From Desulfobacterales bacterium (GTDB lineage Bacteria > Desulfobacterota > Desulfobacteria > Desulfobacterales > UBA11574): 34,594 bases of DNA. Below the pieces are notes generated by a model. The model had not been told where the DNA came from and did not search any database. It was given only the letters and a program-made list of their open reading frames with translations. Of the stretch, positions 26,768 through 34,497 are shown piece after piece. Where the stretch lies: contig CP070768.1 in assembly GCA_020345745.1 (NCBI GenBank), positions 145,398 through 179,991 of the forward strand, given 5' to 3'. Numbering within the stretch: position 1 is the stretch's first letter; the number at the start of each line of letters is the position of its first letter. The translations under genes and the position numbers were made by a program.

Positions 26768-27064
26768 TCAATAATAGACCGGGTCGGAATCAAATTTTTT
26801 TTCCAAGGATTCTTTTTTCTCTTCGCTTATTCTTCCAATTTCAACGAGAATATCACCGATGCCGGCTTCTCTAAGCGTATCAATTCTTAGAATAGATTCA
26901 ACGCTTTGATTCGAGGCATAAACAAATGTATAATCAGAAGTTAGCCTTTTTTTATTCAATAATTTAATGCTGTTGCCTAAATAAATGAAATGATAGTTTA
27001 ATAGAAAATATCCGGCAGCCCCCAACAAGGCCGTTAGAAAAAGCAACTTAATTTTTTTACGCAT
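26768..27064 (-). CDS. Small membrane-anchored protein, unknown
   Basis: A 98-residue protein that I do not recognise. The N-terminus is basic (MRKKIK), followed by a hydrophobic stretch (about residues 7-28) that is either a signal anchor or an uncleaved signal peptide. The remainder is charged and probably periplasmic, ending LEKKFDSDPVYY. An AGGGA ribosome binding site is about 9 nt before the ATG. It is not adjacent to either neighbour (365 bp from mraZ, about 340 bp from tsaC). Codon use and the ribosome site support a real gene. Confidence 0.6.
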   Translation of the reverse strand: MRKKIKLLFLTALLGAAGYFLLNYHFIYLGNSIKLLNKKRLTSDYTFVYASNQSVESILRIDTLREAGIGDILVEIGRISEEKKESLEKKFDSDPVYY

Positions 27065-27260
27065 CGGGTTATTCCCTTGATTTAATTTTATGATTCACTG
27101 TCGCTACATTAAGACTTTGGTTTTCCATGCTTCATTTATTTAGATGATGGCGTTGTAGTAAAATCCGTTTATCAGTTTATTTATTAATATTCAATAACTA
27201 TTCAAATCTAACTGACCACTTGTATTCAAACACCTCGACCGATTTAGAAACAGTGCTACA

Positions 27261-27291
27261 AGACCTTTGAAAACACCTTCTTTTGCCCAAT
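27261..27291 (-). repeat. Repeated leader element, copy 4 (partial)
   Basis: AGACCTTTGAAAA followed by CTTTTGCCCAAT matches copy 1 (AGACCTTTGAAAA ... CTTTTGTCCAAT) with a one-base length difference and several transitions. It lies in the gap between the small membrane protein and tsaC, with no start codon just downstream of it on the minus strand, unlike copies 1 and 2. Confidence 0.4.
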
Positions 27292-27405
27292 CCCGGCGCC
27301 TGCCACCTGAAATGCTGGGTCTTGGGTTTATGGGCCAGCAGATAATACGTATCTTCCAGTCGAACATAAGCGCTCGATGAGGGTTGTAGAATGTCAGTCG
27401 GATGA

Positions 27406-28035
27406 TTAAAGGAATGGAAAAAGATCTTTTGCAGGAATGGCACCTTCTCTTAGAATTTTTGGAGGATCGAAAGTAACATCAACAACTGTTGAGCCGATAC
27501 CGCCTTTAAGCGGCCCAACATCGAGTATGAAATCCAGTTTCTCTATTATCAGAGGATCCATATCAAGGATTTGTGAACACCCTGGATCGCCTGTAATATT
27601 CGCGCTTGTTGCGGTTATTGGGCCTGCAACAGCTCGAGTCAAAGCAACTGCCACAGGATGCTCCGGCATCCTGACCCCGATCCGGCGAGTACCGGCGGTG
27701 AGGTTAGCCGGCAACGTATCTTTAGATTCAAGAACAATCGTTATTGCGCCCGGCCAGAAATTTTTCATAATACGTTCCGCTGCTAATGGCACTTTATTTA
27801 CCAGCGCATTCAAATCGTCTTGCTTATGTATCAACACCAGTAACGGCTTATGGTAAGGTCGCCGTTTTATCTCAAAGACCTTGCCGACAGCCTCGCCATT
27901 GAAAGCATCTACCCCCAACCCGTATAAATATTTTGTGGGAAATGCAACAACACCGCCGGCTTTTATTCGTCCGGCAGCCTTAATGATCAGATCCTTTCGT
28001 GGATTAAGCGGATCTAGCTTAATGGTTTTAGACAT
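27406..28035 (-). CDS. tsaC: L-threonylcarbamoyladenylate synthase (Sua5/YrdC/TsaC)
   Basis: A 209-residue YrdC-fold enzyme that makes threonylcarbamoyl-AMP from Thr, bicarbonate and ATP for the t6A37 tRNA modification. Family features are FPTKYLYGLG, the basic KRRPYHKPLLVLI strand and GPITATSANITG; RRIGVRMPEHP and GSTVVDV are also typical. It is the short form without the Sua5 C-terminal domain. The N-terminal motif usually reads PTETxYGL, so the KYL variant is slightly unusual. The ATG at 28035 is preferred over a TTG six codons upstream. Neither has a clear ribosome site. Confidence 0.88.
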   Translation of the reverse strand: MSKTIKLDPLNPRKDLIIKAAGRIKAGGVVAFPTKYLYGLGVDAFNGEAVGKVFEIKRRPYHKPLLVLIHKQDDLNALVNKVPLAAERIMKNFWPGAITIVLESKDTLPANLTAGTRRIGVRMPEHPVAVALTRAVAGPITATSANITGDPGCSQILDMDPLIIEKLDFILDVGPLKGGIGSTVVDVTFDPPKILREGAIPAKDLFPFL

Positions 28036-28247
28036 GGTACAATAATGATTCAACGTCCGGAAGACGTGCCTTTAATTGGTTCCAGGGAGAGGGTTATTTT
28101 TGATGTTTGAGGGGTATGAAGTGACGACATAAGAACTACCCGACACCCGAACACTCTCCTTACTCCATAAATCCTTTTGCCCGTCGTCGTGCAACATCTT
28201 CTGGCTATGACCAAAACAAGAAAGAAAGGGTTTTTTTGCATCCGGGG

Positions 28248-28781
28248 TTATCCCAAAACAAAGTGTTTTTTTGCTTTTTGCTCAACCTGATCTGCAAGAT
28301 CTTGTTTAAATGCTGCAAGCGCTTCTGCCAGTTTTGAATCTGAAAGGGCGAGGATCTGGACCGCCAAGATACCTGCGTTTCTTGCACCTGGCTTTCCAAT
28401 AGATACTGTTGCGACAGGAACACCCGGTGGCATCTGAACCGTGGAAAGAAGGGAATCGAACCCTTTAAGGCAAGACGAATCGATGGGTACCCCAATGATA
28501 GGAATTGAAGTGAAAGCCGCCATTGTTCCTGCCAGATGCGCAGCATGTCCTGCCCCTGCTATGATAACTTTTATTCCTCGCTTGCGTGCTAAAGATGCAA
28601 ATTCAGCCGCCCTTTTTGGGCTCCTGTGAGCTGATGCAATGGTCATTTCAAAAGGAATGTCAAATTGCCTTAAAACAGTAGCGGCCTCTTCCATTATTTC
28701 GAGGTCAGAATCACTCCCCATCACAATCCCCACTTCGGGTGATCTTCTCCGACCGTTCTCAGCCTTTTTTCCTTCTTTCAA
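28248..28781 (-). CDS. purE: N5-carboxyaminoimidazole ribonucleotide mutase PurE
   Basis: A 177-residue class I PurE, which converts N5-CAIR to CAIR in purine synthesis. Diagnostic sequences are GIVMGSDSDLEIMEEA, SAHRSPKR, AGAGHAAHLAG and GVPIDSS. The start is TTG with an AGGAGGT ribosome site six bases before it. It lies 15 bp after the ATP-grasp gene and is probably in the same operon as ddl. No purK is seen in the window. Confidence 0.95.
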   Translation of the reverse strand: MKEGKKAENGRRRSPEVGIVMGSDSDLEIMEEAATVLRQFDIPFEMTIASAHRSPKRAAEFASLARKRGIKVIIAGAGHAAHLAGTMAAFTSIPIIGVPIDSSCLKGFDSLLSTVQMPPGVPVATVSIGKPGARNAGILAVQILALSDSKLAEALAAFKQDLADQVEQKAKKHFVLG

Positions 28782-28796
28782 AATACCTCCTGTTAT

Positions 28797-29543
28797 TTAT
28801 AATATCTTTGCCATTCCCTCCAGCAGATTTTGTTTTTTTAAATCGAGTTCTTTCCTACTTATGCTGGCTCCTTTTACACCACCGTCCAATGCTATCTCCG
28901 AAAGATAACAGGTTCCATTATCGGTTATTTGAAGATCCAGATGGGCAAAGGGAAATTTGCCCCGCTCCATTACCTGACGACAAAACATCTCTTTATCCTT
29001 TTCAAGGGTATAGGGATAGTTTTTTCCGCCAAACGACAAATTCATTCTAAAATTATTGGGATTATGGCGGATATAGGCCTCAAGGTAATTGCCCACAATA
29101 ATTACCCGAACATCGGTAAATTGCTCTAAAAAGGGTTGTAGGACGAAAGGATATGAAGATTCCGACATTGCCATGAAGCTGTACACGGTTTCGATGGTAT
29201 CCCATTTTCTTACACCATGACCGCAGTGCATATGATCTTCCTTGGTTACCACAGATCCAATGCCATTCTTGTTGTACTCATTGATGGTATTAATTAGATC
29301 TATCCGGCGCGTAATAACGCAAGTATGAGGCAACATCCATTTCTTCAATATTAGTGCCTGCGCAGCTTTGGAGCTATTTAAAGATTGCGAGAGAGGAGAA
29401 GGGTAACAAGAAACTCCCTGTTCGAGAAAATCGATGAGCACCGTTTGTTTCAAGTGTTTATAAGTCAGTTTGCCTATAAAGATATCACCGGAACAAATAT
29501 CGTTATAGAGCGCTTTTAATTCACTGCTGCTTTTAATGATCAT
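28797..29543 (-). CDS. RimK-like ATP-grasp protein, unknown substrate
   Basis: A 248-residue protein resembling the ATP-grasp domain of the RimK group. DVRVIIVGNYLEAYIRHNP (about residues 143-161) and FAHLDLQITDNGTCYLSEIA (about 199-218) are the typical substrate and metal-binding strands, with Asp/Glu ligands in the second. The first 60 residues are a poorly recognised pre-ATP-grasp part. Such enzymes join a carboxylate to an amine. The gene lies 20 bp after ddl and 15 bp before purE on the same strand, which suggests co-expression with D-Ala-D-Ala synthesis, but the substrate cannot be named. Confidence 0.72.
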   Translation of the reverse strand: MIIKSSSELKALYNDICSGDIFIGKLTYKHLKQTVLIDFLEQGVSCYPSPLSQSLNSSKAAQALILKKWMLPHTCVITRRIDLINTINEYNKNGIGSVVTKEDHMHCGHGVRKWDTIETVYSFMAMSESSYPFVLQPFLEQFTDVRVIIVGNYLEAYIRHNPNNFRMNLSFGGKNYPYTLEKDKEMFCRQVMERGKFPFAHLDLQITDNGTCYLSEIALDGGVKGASISRKELDLKKQNLLEGMAKIL

Positions 29544-29563
29544 ATGAGCACCCTGCCGCTTCT

Positions 29564-30493
29564 TTATTCCTCAAGGCTCAACTCGATCAATCTATCCAGC
29601 AGATCGCTGAAAGAGATCCCTGCTGCTGCGGCTGCTTGCGGTAAAAGGCTTGTCGGGGTCATGCCGGGAATAGTGTTGGTTTCAAGGACGTATACTTCCT
29701 CACCCGACAGTATCATATCGGTTCGGCTGTATCCTTTGCAAAATATCGCACGATGCGCCGTTTTTGCACAAGCCTGCGCCTTTTCAGTCATGGCATCGTC
29801 AATACGGGCCGGACATATTTCCTCGGTCACACCTGCCGTATATTTGGCAACATAATCAAAAAATTCGTGTGAATCATCAGGAATAATTTCAATAATAGGC
29901 AACGCCTGAAGCATTTGGTTGCCAATAACCCCACCGGTGAGTTCGATGCCTTTGATAAACATCTCGACCAAAATTTCGTCGTCTTCAACAAAAGCCTTTG
30001 CCATGGCATCTTTCAAATCATCTTTTGCTTTTACAATTGAAATTCCGACACTCGAACCACTGCCAACCGGCTTAACCACAAGGGGCAGACCCAGCTGATC
30101 TACCAAATTATCTGAATCCAAAACATCATCTCTTTTGAAAACCATGTATGGTGGAATTCTAAGACCCGCTTTTTCATAAAGCAGTTTTGAAGCAACTTTG
30201 TTCATCCCTATGGCACTGCCCAAGACGCCGGCCCCCTGGTAGGGTATATTAAGAAGATCTAAAAGTCCCTGAACGGTACCGTCTTCACCAAAGGGGCCGT
30301 GAAGGATAATAAGCGCGGCGTCTAGGTTCGGTGCATCGTCTAGCAACTTTGGCAAATCTGATTTAGGATCATATCGGATGATATCATACTTTTCTCGATC
30401 TAGAGCCTCGTAAACCTGGTTTCCGCTGGCGATAGAAACATCACGCTCGGATGATATACCGCCAGAAAGGAGTGCAATGGTCATTTTTTTCAT
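29564..30493 (-). CDS. ddl: D-alanine--D-alanine ligase
   Basis: A 309-residue ATP-grasp ligase making the D-Ala-D-Ala used by the MurF half of the fused ligase. The N-terminal LLSGGISSERDVSIASG, LHGPFGEDGTVQGLL, ATP-binding VVKPVGSGSSVGI and metal-binding LETNTIPGMT (usually EVNTxPGMT; the Glu and Asn ligands are kept) are all visible. A strong ribosome site (GAGGTGA) lies five bases before the ATG. ddl is often inside the dcw cluster; here it is about 3.2 kb upstream of mraZ on the same strand, with other genes between. Confidence 0.94.
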   Translation of the reverse strand: MKKMTIALLSGGISSERDVSIASGNQVYEALDREKYDIIRYDPKSDLPKLLDDAPNLDAALIILHGPFGEDGTVQGLLDLLNIPYQGAGVLGSAIGMNKVASKLLYEKAGLRIPPYMVFKRDDVLDSDNLVDQLGLPLVVKPVGSGSSVGISIVKAKDDLKDAMAKAFVEDDEILVEMFIKGIELTGGVIGNQMLQALPIIEIIPDDSHEFFDYVAKYTAGVTEEICPARIDDAMTEKAQACAKTAHRAIFCKGYSRTDMILSGEEVYVLETNTIPGMTPTSLLPQAAAAAGISFSDLLDRLIELSLEE

Positions 30494-30513
30494 AAGTTCA
30501 CCTCTCAGCTTGG

Positions 30514-30999
30514 CTATGACTTGAAAATATTTTCTTTGTATCTATGGTATTCATCAAGTGTAATCAGGTTTTTTTCAAGCAGGCGGACAAGATCAGAGAG
30601 CTCCTTAATGCGGACCGTATCAGGGTCTTCGAGTTGTTTGACTTGTCCGGATGATCTGCCATCCAAAGCCGGACGATTATAGGCTTTTCCAATTTTTAAA
30701 GATGCAAGGCCGCCCAAAACACTAACTTCAACGGTTCTATCTATATTATGCGGCAAGCTAAGCATTTCTCGAAGTGTCTTTTTTTCTCTTTTCATGCGTG
30801 TATAAAATTTATAACAAGAGGCAATGACAATAACCGAACCGCCAAGAAAAACCCATATCATATAGTTTAAAATGCCACGGAAAAAAATGACCATAAGGAC
30901 AAGGCCTGCAGCCAAAATAACATGCAGGACCAAAATAAAATAGGCCATCATGACACTTTTTAAATGTTTATCATCTTCCTTTTTTTTGTTTAATATCAT
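30514..30999 (-). CDS. Membrane protein with SHOCT-like C-terminus
   Basis: A 161-residue protein with two membrane spans (about residues 15-37 and 44-64), a basic loop, and a C-terminal segment IKELSDLVRLLEKNLITLDE that fits the short SHOCT pattern (L..L...L..G.IT..EY...K). SHOCT modules often end proteins of unknown function. The gene ends 20 bp before ddl on the same strand, so it may lead that operon. Function unknown. Confidence 0.65.
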   Translation of the reverse strand: MILNKKKEDDKHLKSVMMAYFILVLHVILAAGLVLMVIFFRGILNYMIWVFLGGSVIVIASCYKFYTRMKREKKTLREMLSLPHNIDRTVEVSVLGGLASLKIGKAYNRPALDGRSSGQVKQLEDPDTVRIKELSDLVRLLEKNLITLDEYHRYKENIFKS

Positions 31000-31065
31000 T
31001 CTCTGATAAACCTTAATTGATCAGAAACAAAATTGAGTATGATTTTTGTTTATTAGAAGTGACTA

Positions 31066-31452
31066 TTATTTTTTGAATTGAGATGATCCAAAGTGATCGA
31101 CCAATTTCTCTGTATATAACTGTGGCATGTCAAATGTGACTGATGTATCTCGTGAGGCGTTTAATTTCATGATTAAATAGTTCAGTTTTTTTATGATACG
31201 GTATTTTTCATGCGTTTCTTCCATACCCTCGAGTAATTCTTCGGTCTGCTGAATCTCTTTTTTCAATTCAATTTCCGGTGGCAGACAATCAGCATTTTTT
31301 AATATTTTATGTGCCAGCCGCAATTCTTCCGAAACATGATATCCATCTCTCAAATCCAAAGGTTTACCACTACCAACCAGATTGTCAAACTCACCGTTTT
31401 TCTGAGCCCTTATAATCCGTTCTTCCACAATTTTTTGAAACCCTGAAAGCAT
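31066..31452 (-). CDS. DUF1992 / DnaJ-C28-like protein
   Basis: A 128-residue protein carrying the DUF1992 domain (DnaJ homologue subfamily C member 28, conserved region): the N-terminal VEERIIRAQKNGEFDNLVGS, then GKPLDL and the ELRLAHKILKNADCLPPEIE stretch are characteristic. There is no J domain and no membrane span. The cellular role of the family is not established. It stands alone, 66 bp upstream of the SHOCT-like gene on the same strand. Confidence 0.8.
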   Translation of the reverse strand: MLSGFQKIVEERIIRAQKNGEFDNLVGSGKPLDLRDGYHVSEELRLAHKILKNADCLPPEIELKKEIQQTEELLEGMEETHEKYRIIKKLNYLIMKLNASRDTSVTFDMPQLYTEKLVDHFGSSQFKK

Positions 31453-31684
31453 ATTTAAAAACTTTATTCTTTTGGAATGCGTTTAACTATAGCCTCTTTA
31501 TACGCGATTTTTCTCGCTTGGAAAAGCTGCATGCAACTCATAAGCTAAAAGAAATATGATATTATTGAAATGATATAATACAACACAACCTATCTTTTCA
31601 AGGGATAACCTTATATGCGCTAAACAAAATAGAAAAAAGCTATCAAAAACTGATCCATTACCTAAAACGATTCTCCGTGTCAAT
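31453..31684. other. Gene-free AT-rich stretch
   Basis: Together with the decayed frame at 31685-31930 this fills the 553 bp between the DUF1992 gene and the YbaK gene. It contains only short open frames of poor composition, no recognised RNA, and no hairpin with a T-run. Confidence 0.45.
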
Positions 31685-31930
31685 TTATTTAACTTTTAAT
31701 AATGAAAACAGATTCGATACTTTTTTAGGTTCAATATGGGTTTGAAAATCATATAGATCTTCTTTAAATCCATATTCAATTCTTCGAATGTATGAGGGTA
31801 GTAATACGGGAGGTTTATTCTGTTTCGCAAGAATGATAGGCGTCTTACTGTCTATTGCCGGATATTATTTTGTAGCTGACGGCAGGTTAATATATTTTCT
31901 CGCTGTAGCTTTAAGGGCAGTAGGTTGCAT
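31685..31930 (-). pseudogene. Decayed or repeat-borne reading frame
   Basis: On the minus strand an ATG at 31930 opens a frame of 80 sense codons broken by one in-frame TAA at codon 22. It reads MQPTALKATARKYINLPSAT, stop, then YPAIDSKTPIILAKQNKPP through to FSLLKVK and a final TAA. The composition after the stop is protein-like and keeps the same frame. I do not recognise a family. It may be a gene remnant or part of an interspersed repeat. Confidence 0.35.
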
Positions 31931-32005
31931 TGGAATTAAAAAAGCAAGTGGCGCTATATGTATAAAATATTCTCCTTTGCAAAATATTCCATGCTGTTTT
32001 GAGCG

Positions 32006-32485
32006 TCAAATGACAGAAACGACTTTACCACCTGTCATTTCTACAAGGTTATCCGGAGTGAGTTTGAAAAGCGCACGGGGATTTCCAGCTGCCGCCCAAA
32101 TGTCATCATATTCAAACAGATCTTCATCAATGAAGGTCACCAACTTCTCAAAGTGACCCAGCGGGGGTACGCCTCCGATAGCAAATCCCGTCTTCTTTCG
32201 GACAAAATCAGCATGGGCCATTTTAATGGGCTCAGAAACCATCTTACTGATCTTTGCCTCATTAACCCGGTTTGAACCACTGGCAACCACTAAAATGGGT
32301 GTTTGGCTTTTTTTCCCTTTGAATACTAATGACTTTACAATCTGCCCTACCTGGCATCCAACCGCCTGGGCAGCCTCCTTTGCCGTGCGAGTCGACTCGG
32401 ACAGCTCTAGTACGGTACAGTTGAACCCATGTTCCAACAGAGTTGTTTGAACCCTATGAGCACTTGGACTTAATTCATTCGTCAT
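32006..32485 (-). CDS. YbaK/EbsC-type aminoacyl-tRNA deacylase
   Basis: A 159-residue YbaK-superfamily protein. These single-domain enzymes hydrolyse mischarged tRNA, for example Cys- or Ala-tRNA(Pro). The conserved Lys is in GQIVKSLVFKG; ASGSNRVNEAKI and FAIGGVPPLGH are also family features. The ATG at 32485 follows a GGGGA site by five bases; an upstream TTG would add 11 residues without a better site. Which amino acid is cleared cannot be read from the sequence. Confidence 0.85.
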   Translation of the reverse strand: MTNELSPSAHRVQTTLLEHGFNCTVLELSESTRTAKEAAQAVGCQVGQIVKSLVFKGKKSQTPILVVASGSNRVNEAKISKMVSEPIKMAHADFVRKKTGFAIGGVPPLGHFEKLVTFIDEDLFEYDDIWAAAGNPRALFKLTPDNLVEMTGGKVVSVI

Positions 32486-32546
32486 TTTTTCCCCAATAGC
32501 TGGAACTATACAATTCATAGGGGTTTTTACTATCGGTTTTGCTTTT

Positions 32547-32831
32547 CTATTCTCCGTTAACCCGGTCCCTCAGCTTCTGTGAACACTTAAAGGTAACAAC
32601 TTTTCTTGGCGCCAGCATCATGGCTTCACCGGTTGCAGGATTTCGTCCTCGGCGTTCATTCTTTTCCTTAACACAGAACTTACCAAATCCACTGATTAAC
32701 ACGTCTTCCCCTGATGAAAGGGTTGATTTGACGATTTCAAGCAATGTTTCAACCGCCTCCGTGGACTTTTTCCTTGTAAATCCGCTTTTATTACTAATCT
32801 CTTCGATGATTTGAGATTTGATAAGTGCCAT
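32547..32831 (-). CDS. ihfA: Integration host factor subunit alpha
   Basis: A 94-residue HU/IHF-family DNA-bending protein. ISGFGKFCVKEKNERRGRNP and GEAM form the arm with the intercalating Pro, and the ending VVTFKCSQKLRDRVN is closer to IHF alpha than to HU. An AGGAGG site lies about eight bases before the ATG at 32831; the longer frame from a TTG overlaps that site and is not used. A perfect TTGACA (32905-32910) lies upstream but lacks a good -10 at 17 bp, so the promoter is uncertain. Confidence 0.87.
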   Translation of the reverse strand: MALIKSQIIEEISNKSGFTRKKSTEAVETLLEIVKSTLSSGEDVLISGFGKFCVKEKNERRGRNPATGEAMMLAPRKVVTFKCSQKLRDRVNGE

Positions 32832-33177
32832 GATGTATGCCTCCTTTTGCAACTATCAATAGAAAAGTTTGTGACCACTTGTATTTGCCAGTATAAATCT
32901 TGTTTGTCAATAAACGATTGAAATCTCATCAATCCTAATTAATCTAAGAAATCTTATAAAAAACCAATATGCAAAGCCTCCATAATTGAGCACGGGCGGG
33001 AGCAATCCCTAGCAAATAGGATTTAACCCCATAAAAATGAACCTTTTGTCCTATGGACATGGATTATGATATCGTCAATAATATTTATGAGCCATTCAAA
33101 TGTCACTCAGCTTCAACATATTCATTTAAACCATGTTTTGGCATTATCTAAACAAAGGTTACGCTGAAATAAGAGGA
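32832..33177. other. Gene-free region upstream of ihfA
   Basis: About 345 bp forming the left part of a 542-bp gap. It would hold the ihfA leader and promoter. Small palindromes are seen near 33009-33028 (AATCC.TA/TAGGATT) and 33047-33060 (TGTCC/GGACA). No gene or recognised riboswitch was found. Confidence 0.45.
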
Positions 33178-33264
33178 GCATGATGTGGCATTTATAAAGC
33201 TTCTCGGATGTATGTTTAAATGGCCTTTTAAACGGCATCACGGGAAGCTTCAAAATCGCCATGC
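33178..33264. repeat. 87-bp imperfect palindrome
   Basis: The two halves pair in successive blocks: GCATG, GC, ATTT, AAGCTTC, CG, GATG, GTTTAAA and GG/CC at the centre, interrupted by short bulges. It could form a cruciform in DNA or one long hairpin in RNA. It stands 32 bp before the terminator at 33297-33329. A 46-codon frame on the minus strand inside it has no ribosome site. Confidence 0.6.
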
Positions 33265-33296
33265 TAGGTAGTCAAAAAAGGGGAGGCTACTTTACC

Positions 33297-33329
33297 AAAA
33301 GGCAGGTCATATTTGATACTGCCTTTTTT
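33297..33329 (+). terminator. Intrinsic terminator
   Basis: AAAAGGCAG (33297-33305) pairs with CTGCCTTTT (from 33319), with a 13-nt loop, followed by a T-run of six on the plus strand. On the minus strand it lies 45 bp after the stop of the SH3 protein gene, with a shorter T-tract there, so it may act in both directions. On the plus strand there is no annotated gene before it. Confidence 0.75.
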
Positions 33330-33373
33330 ATTTTCTGTTCATTTTTCCTTTCTAAAAACGGGTCATTTAAAAA

Positions 33374-34036
33374 CTACCTTAAAATTCTCGTCCTTTTCTC
33401 TTTTCTTGCGGATCTTCCGATCATAAATCCAAAAAGAAGAACTCCCGCCCCAACAATAAACCACTGAAGGCTTTTCGATTTTATTGGGCCCTTATTTGAT
33501 TTTTTAAGATGGCTTACTTCTGATTTAAGCTTTACATTTTCTTTTTTAAGCCTTTCCATTTCTTTTTCTCTATTTGAAGCCATCTGCTGATGTGTTTGTA
33601 GTGTATGTTCAAATTTTTTAATTTTCTGTTCATAATTCTGTTTGGTTGACGAAAATTGATTGGAAGCATCGACTGTTTGGTTTTCAAATGTCTCGATTTT
33701 CTCCTGGAAATGATTTATCTCAGCCCGCAAATCTTTAATTATCATGGCTTTGGGTTTTTCTGATGTTATATATTTTGCATTAACCCAACCCTCTAGACCA
33801 TTTTCGGCTTTTATCTTGAAATACTGCCCTTCCTTTTCGAGAACTTCAACAGGTGAATCCGATTTGATGTGCCCTAAAACATCACTTGAATTGGTTTGTC
33901 CGGCGCGGACAGAAATAATTAATCTATCAGAAACATATCGGGTGTCGGCAAAAAGAGATTCATTGGCAACACCCAGGTAAAACATAAACAAAAAAAGAAT
34001 TGCAGATGTGGCGTTTCTTACCCCCACCCAACGCAT
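33374..34036 (-). CDS. SH3-domain and membrane-anchor protein (TIGR04211-like)
   Basis: A 220-residue exported protein. In order: signal peptide (about residues 5-30), a bacterial SH3 domain (VSDRLIISVRAGQTNSSD to EGWVNAKYI, about 33-93), a long coiled coil (about 100-180), and a C-terminal membrane span (about 190-207) with a basic RSARKEKR tail. This layout matches the SH3-and-anchor family (YgiM-like), thought to act at the cell envelope, perhaps on peptidoglycan. The second ATG (34036) is preferred: GGTGAT lies just before it, and the probable -10 box (34058-34063) is too close to the first ATG at 34048. Confidence 0.82.
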   Translation of the reverse strand: MRWVGVRNATSAILFLFMFYLGVANESLFADTRYVSDRLIISVRAGQTNSSDVLGHIKSDSPVEVLEKEGQYFKIKAENGLEGWVNAKYITSEKPKAMIIKDLRAEINHFQEKIETFENQTVDASNQFSSTKQNYEQKIKKFEHTLQTHQQMASNREKEMERLKKENVKLKSEVSHLKKSNKGPIKSKSLQWFIVGAGVLLFGFMIGRSARKEKRTRILR

Positions 34037-34057
34037 ATGATCACCCATTCTATTTTA

Positions 34058-34086
34058 ATTATATTCCCTAAATGAGCGCAAGTAAA
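34058..34086 (-). promoter_or_regulatory. Probable promoter of the SH3 protein gene
   Basis: A consensus -10 TATAAT (34058-34063) and a -35 TTTACT (34081-34086, four of six) are 17 bp apart on the minus strand. Start would be around 34051, giving a leader of about 15 nt before the ATG at 34036. Confidence 0.5.
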
Positions 34087-34125
34087 ATGAAGCAGCTTGT
34101 CATTATATTATAAACAATATTGGGG

Positions 34126-34497
34126 TTAAATAATCCAAGATAAGACGGCGGTTCCAAGGAGTATCGAAATTATACCATAAAATCTATGGGTTTGATCCGT
34201 CAGCGAATCAAGATAGTAATCAATAGATTTTTCGTAAAAACCTTTTGGGTTAAGAAAAATAAAAATGGCTTTGAATATACCAATCAATCCAAATAATCTT
34301 ATAAGCCACGGATGACGACTGGCAGATGTAGAAAATAAAAACAGGATGCCTGCTACAAATGGCAATGTAGAGAGAAATTTCTGATCAACGGATTTTAACA
34401 AATTTCTCACAACACTTCTAAATTGGCTGGTATAAAGAATCGTAGAACATCCAACTGCGATCCATATCACACTGATTGCATAGAGAAACCATTTCAT
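34126..34497 (-). CDS. Small four-span membrane protein, unknown
   Basis: A 123-residue protein with four hydrophobic segments (about 1-22, 42-58, 66-83 and 104-122) and few charged residues between them. I do not recognise a family. The ATG at 34497 is preferred because AGAAGG lies nine bases upstream; a GTG 14 codons earlier is the only other candidate. It reads toward the SH3 gene on the same strand, 89 bp away, but that gene appears to have its own promoter. Confidence 0.6.
   Translation of the reverse strand: MKWFLYAISVIWIAVGCSTILYTSQFRSVVRNLLKSVDQKFLSTLPFVAGILFLFSTSASRHPWLIRLFGLIGIFKAIFIFLNPKGFYEKSIDYYLDSLTDQTHRFYGIISILLGTAVLSWII

Noticed and set aside
27198-27443. 81-codon open frame on the minus strand downstream of tsaC
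   Set aside because: It overlaps the tsaC 3' end, has no ribosome site, contains repeat copy 4 and has low-complexity, Cys/His/Arg-rich composition unlike neighbouring proteins.
31498-31683. 61-codon minus-strand frame
   Set aside because: It starts with TTG without a ribosome site, is rich in Phe and Leu from AT-rich DNA, and resembles no family I know.
31788-32156. 122-codon plus-strand frame with hydrophobic segments
   Set aside because: Its 3' half is the antisense of the YbaK gene and its 5' half lies across the decayed minus-strand frame; there is no good ribosome site and no recognisable domain.
33122-33262. 46-codon minus-strand frame through the 87-bp palindrome
   Set aside because: No ribosome site, and most of the frame is dictated by the palindrome.
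33150-33300. Possible cyclic di-GMP (GEMM-I) riboswitch upstream of the terminator
   Set aside because: The essential GGCAAACC-like and GACGCAAAGCC core sequences are missing, and no gene follows on the plus strand.
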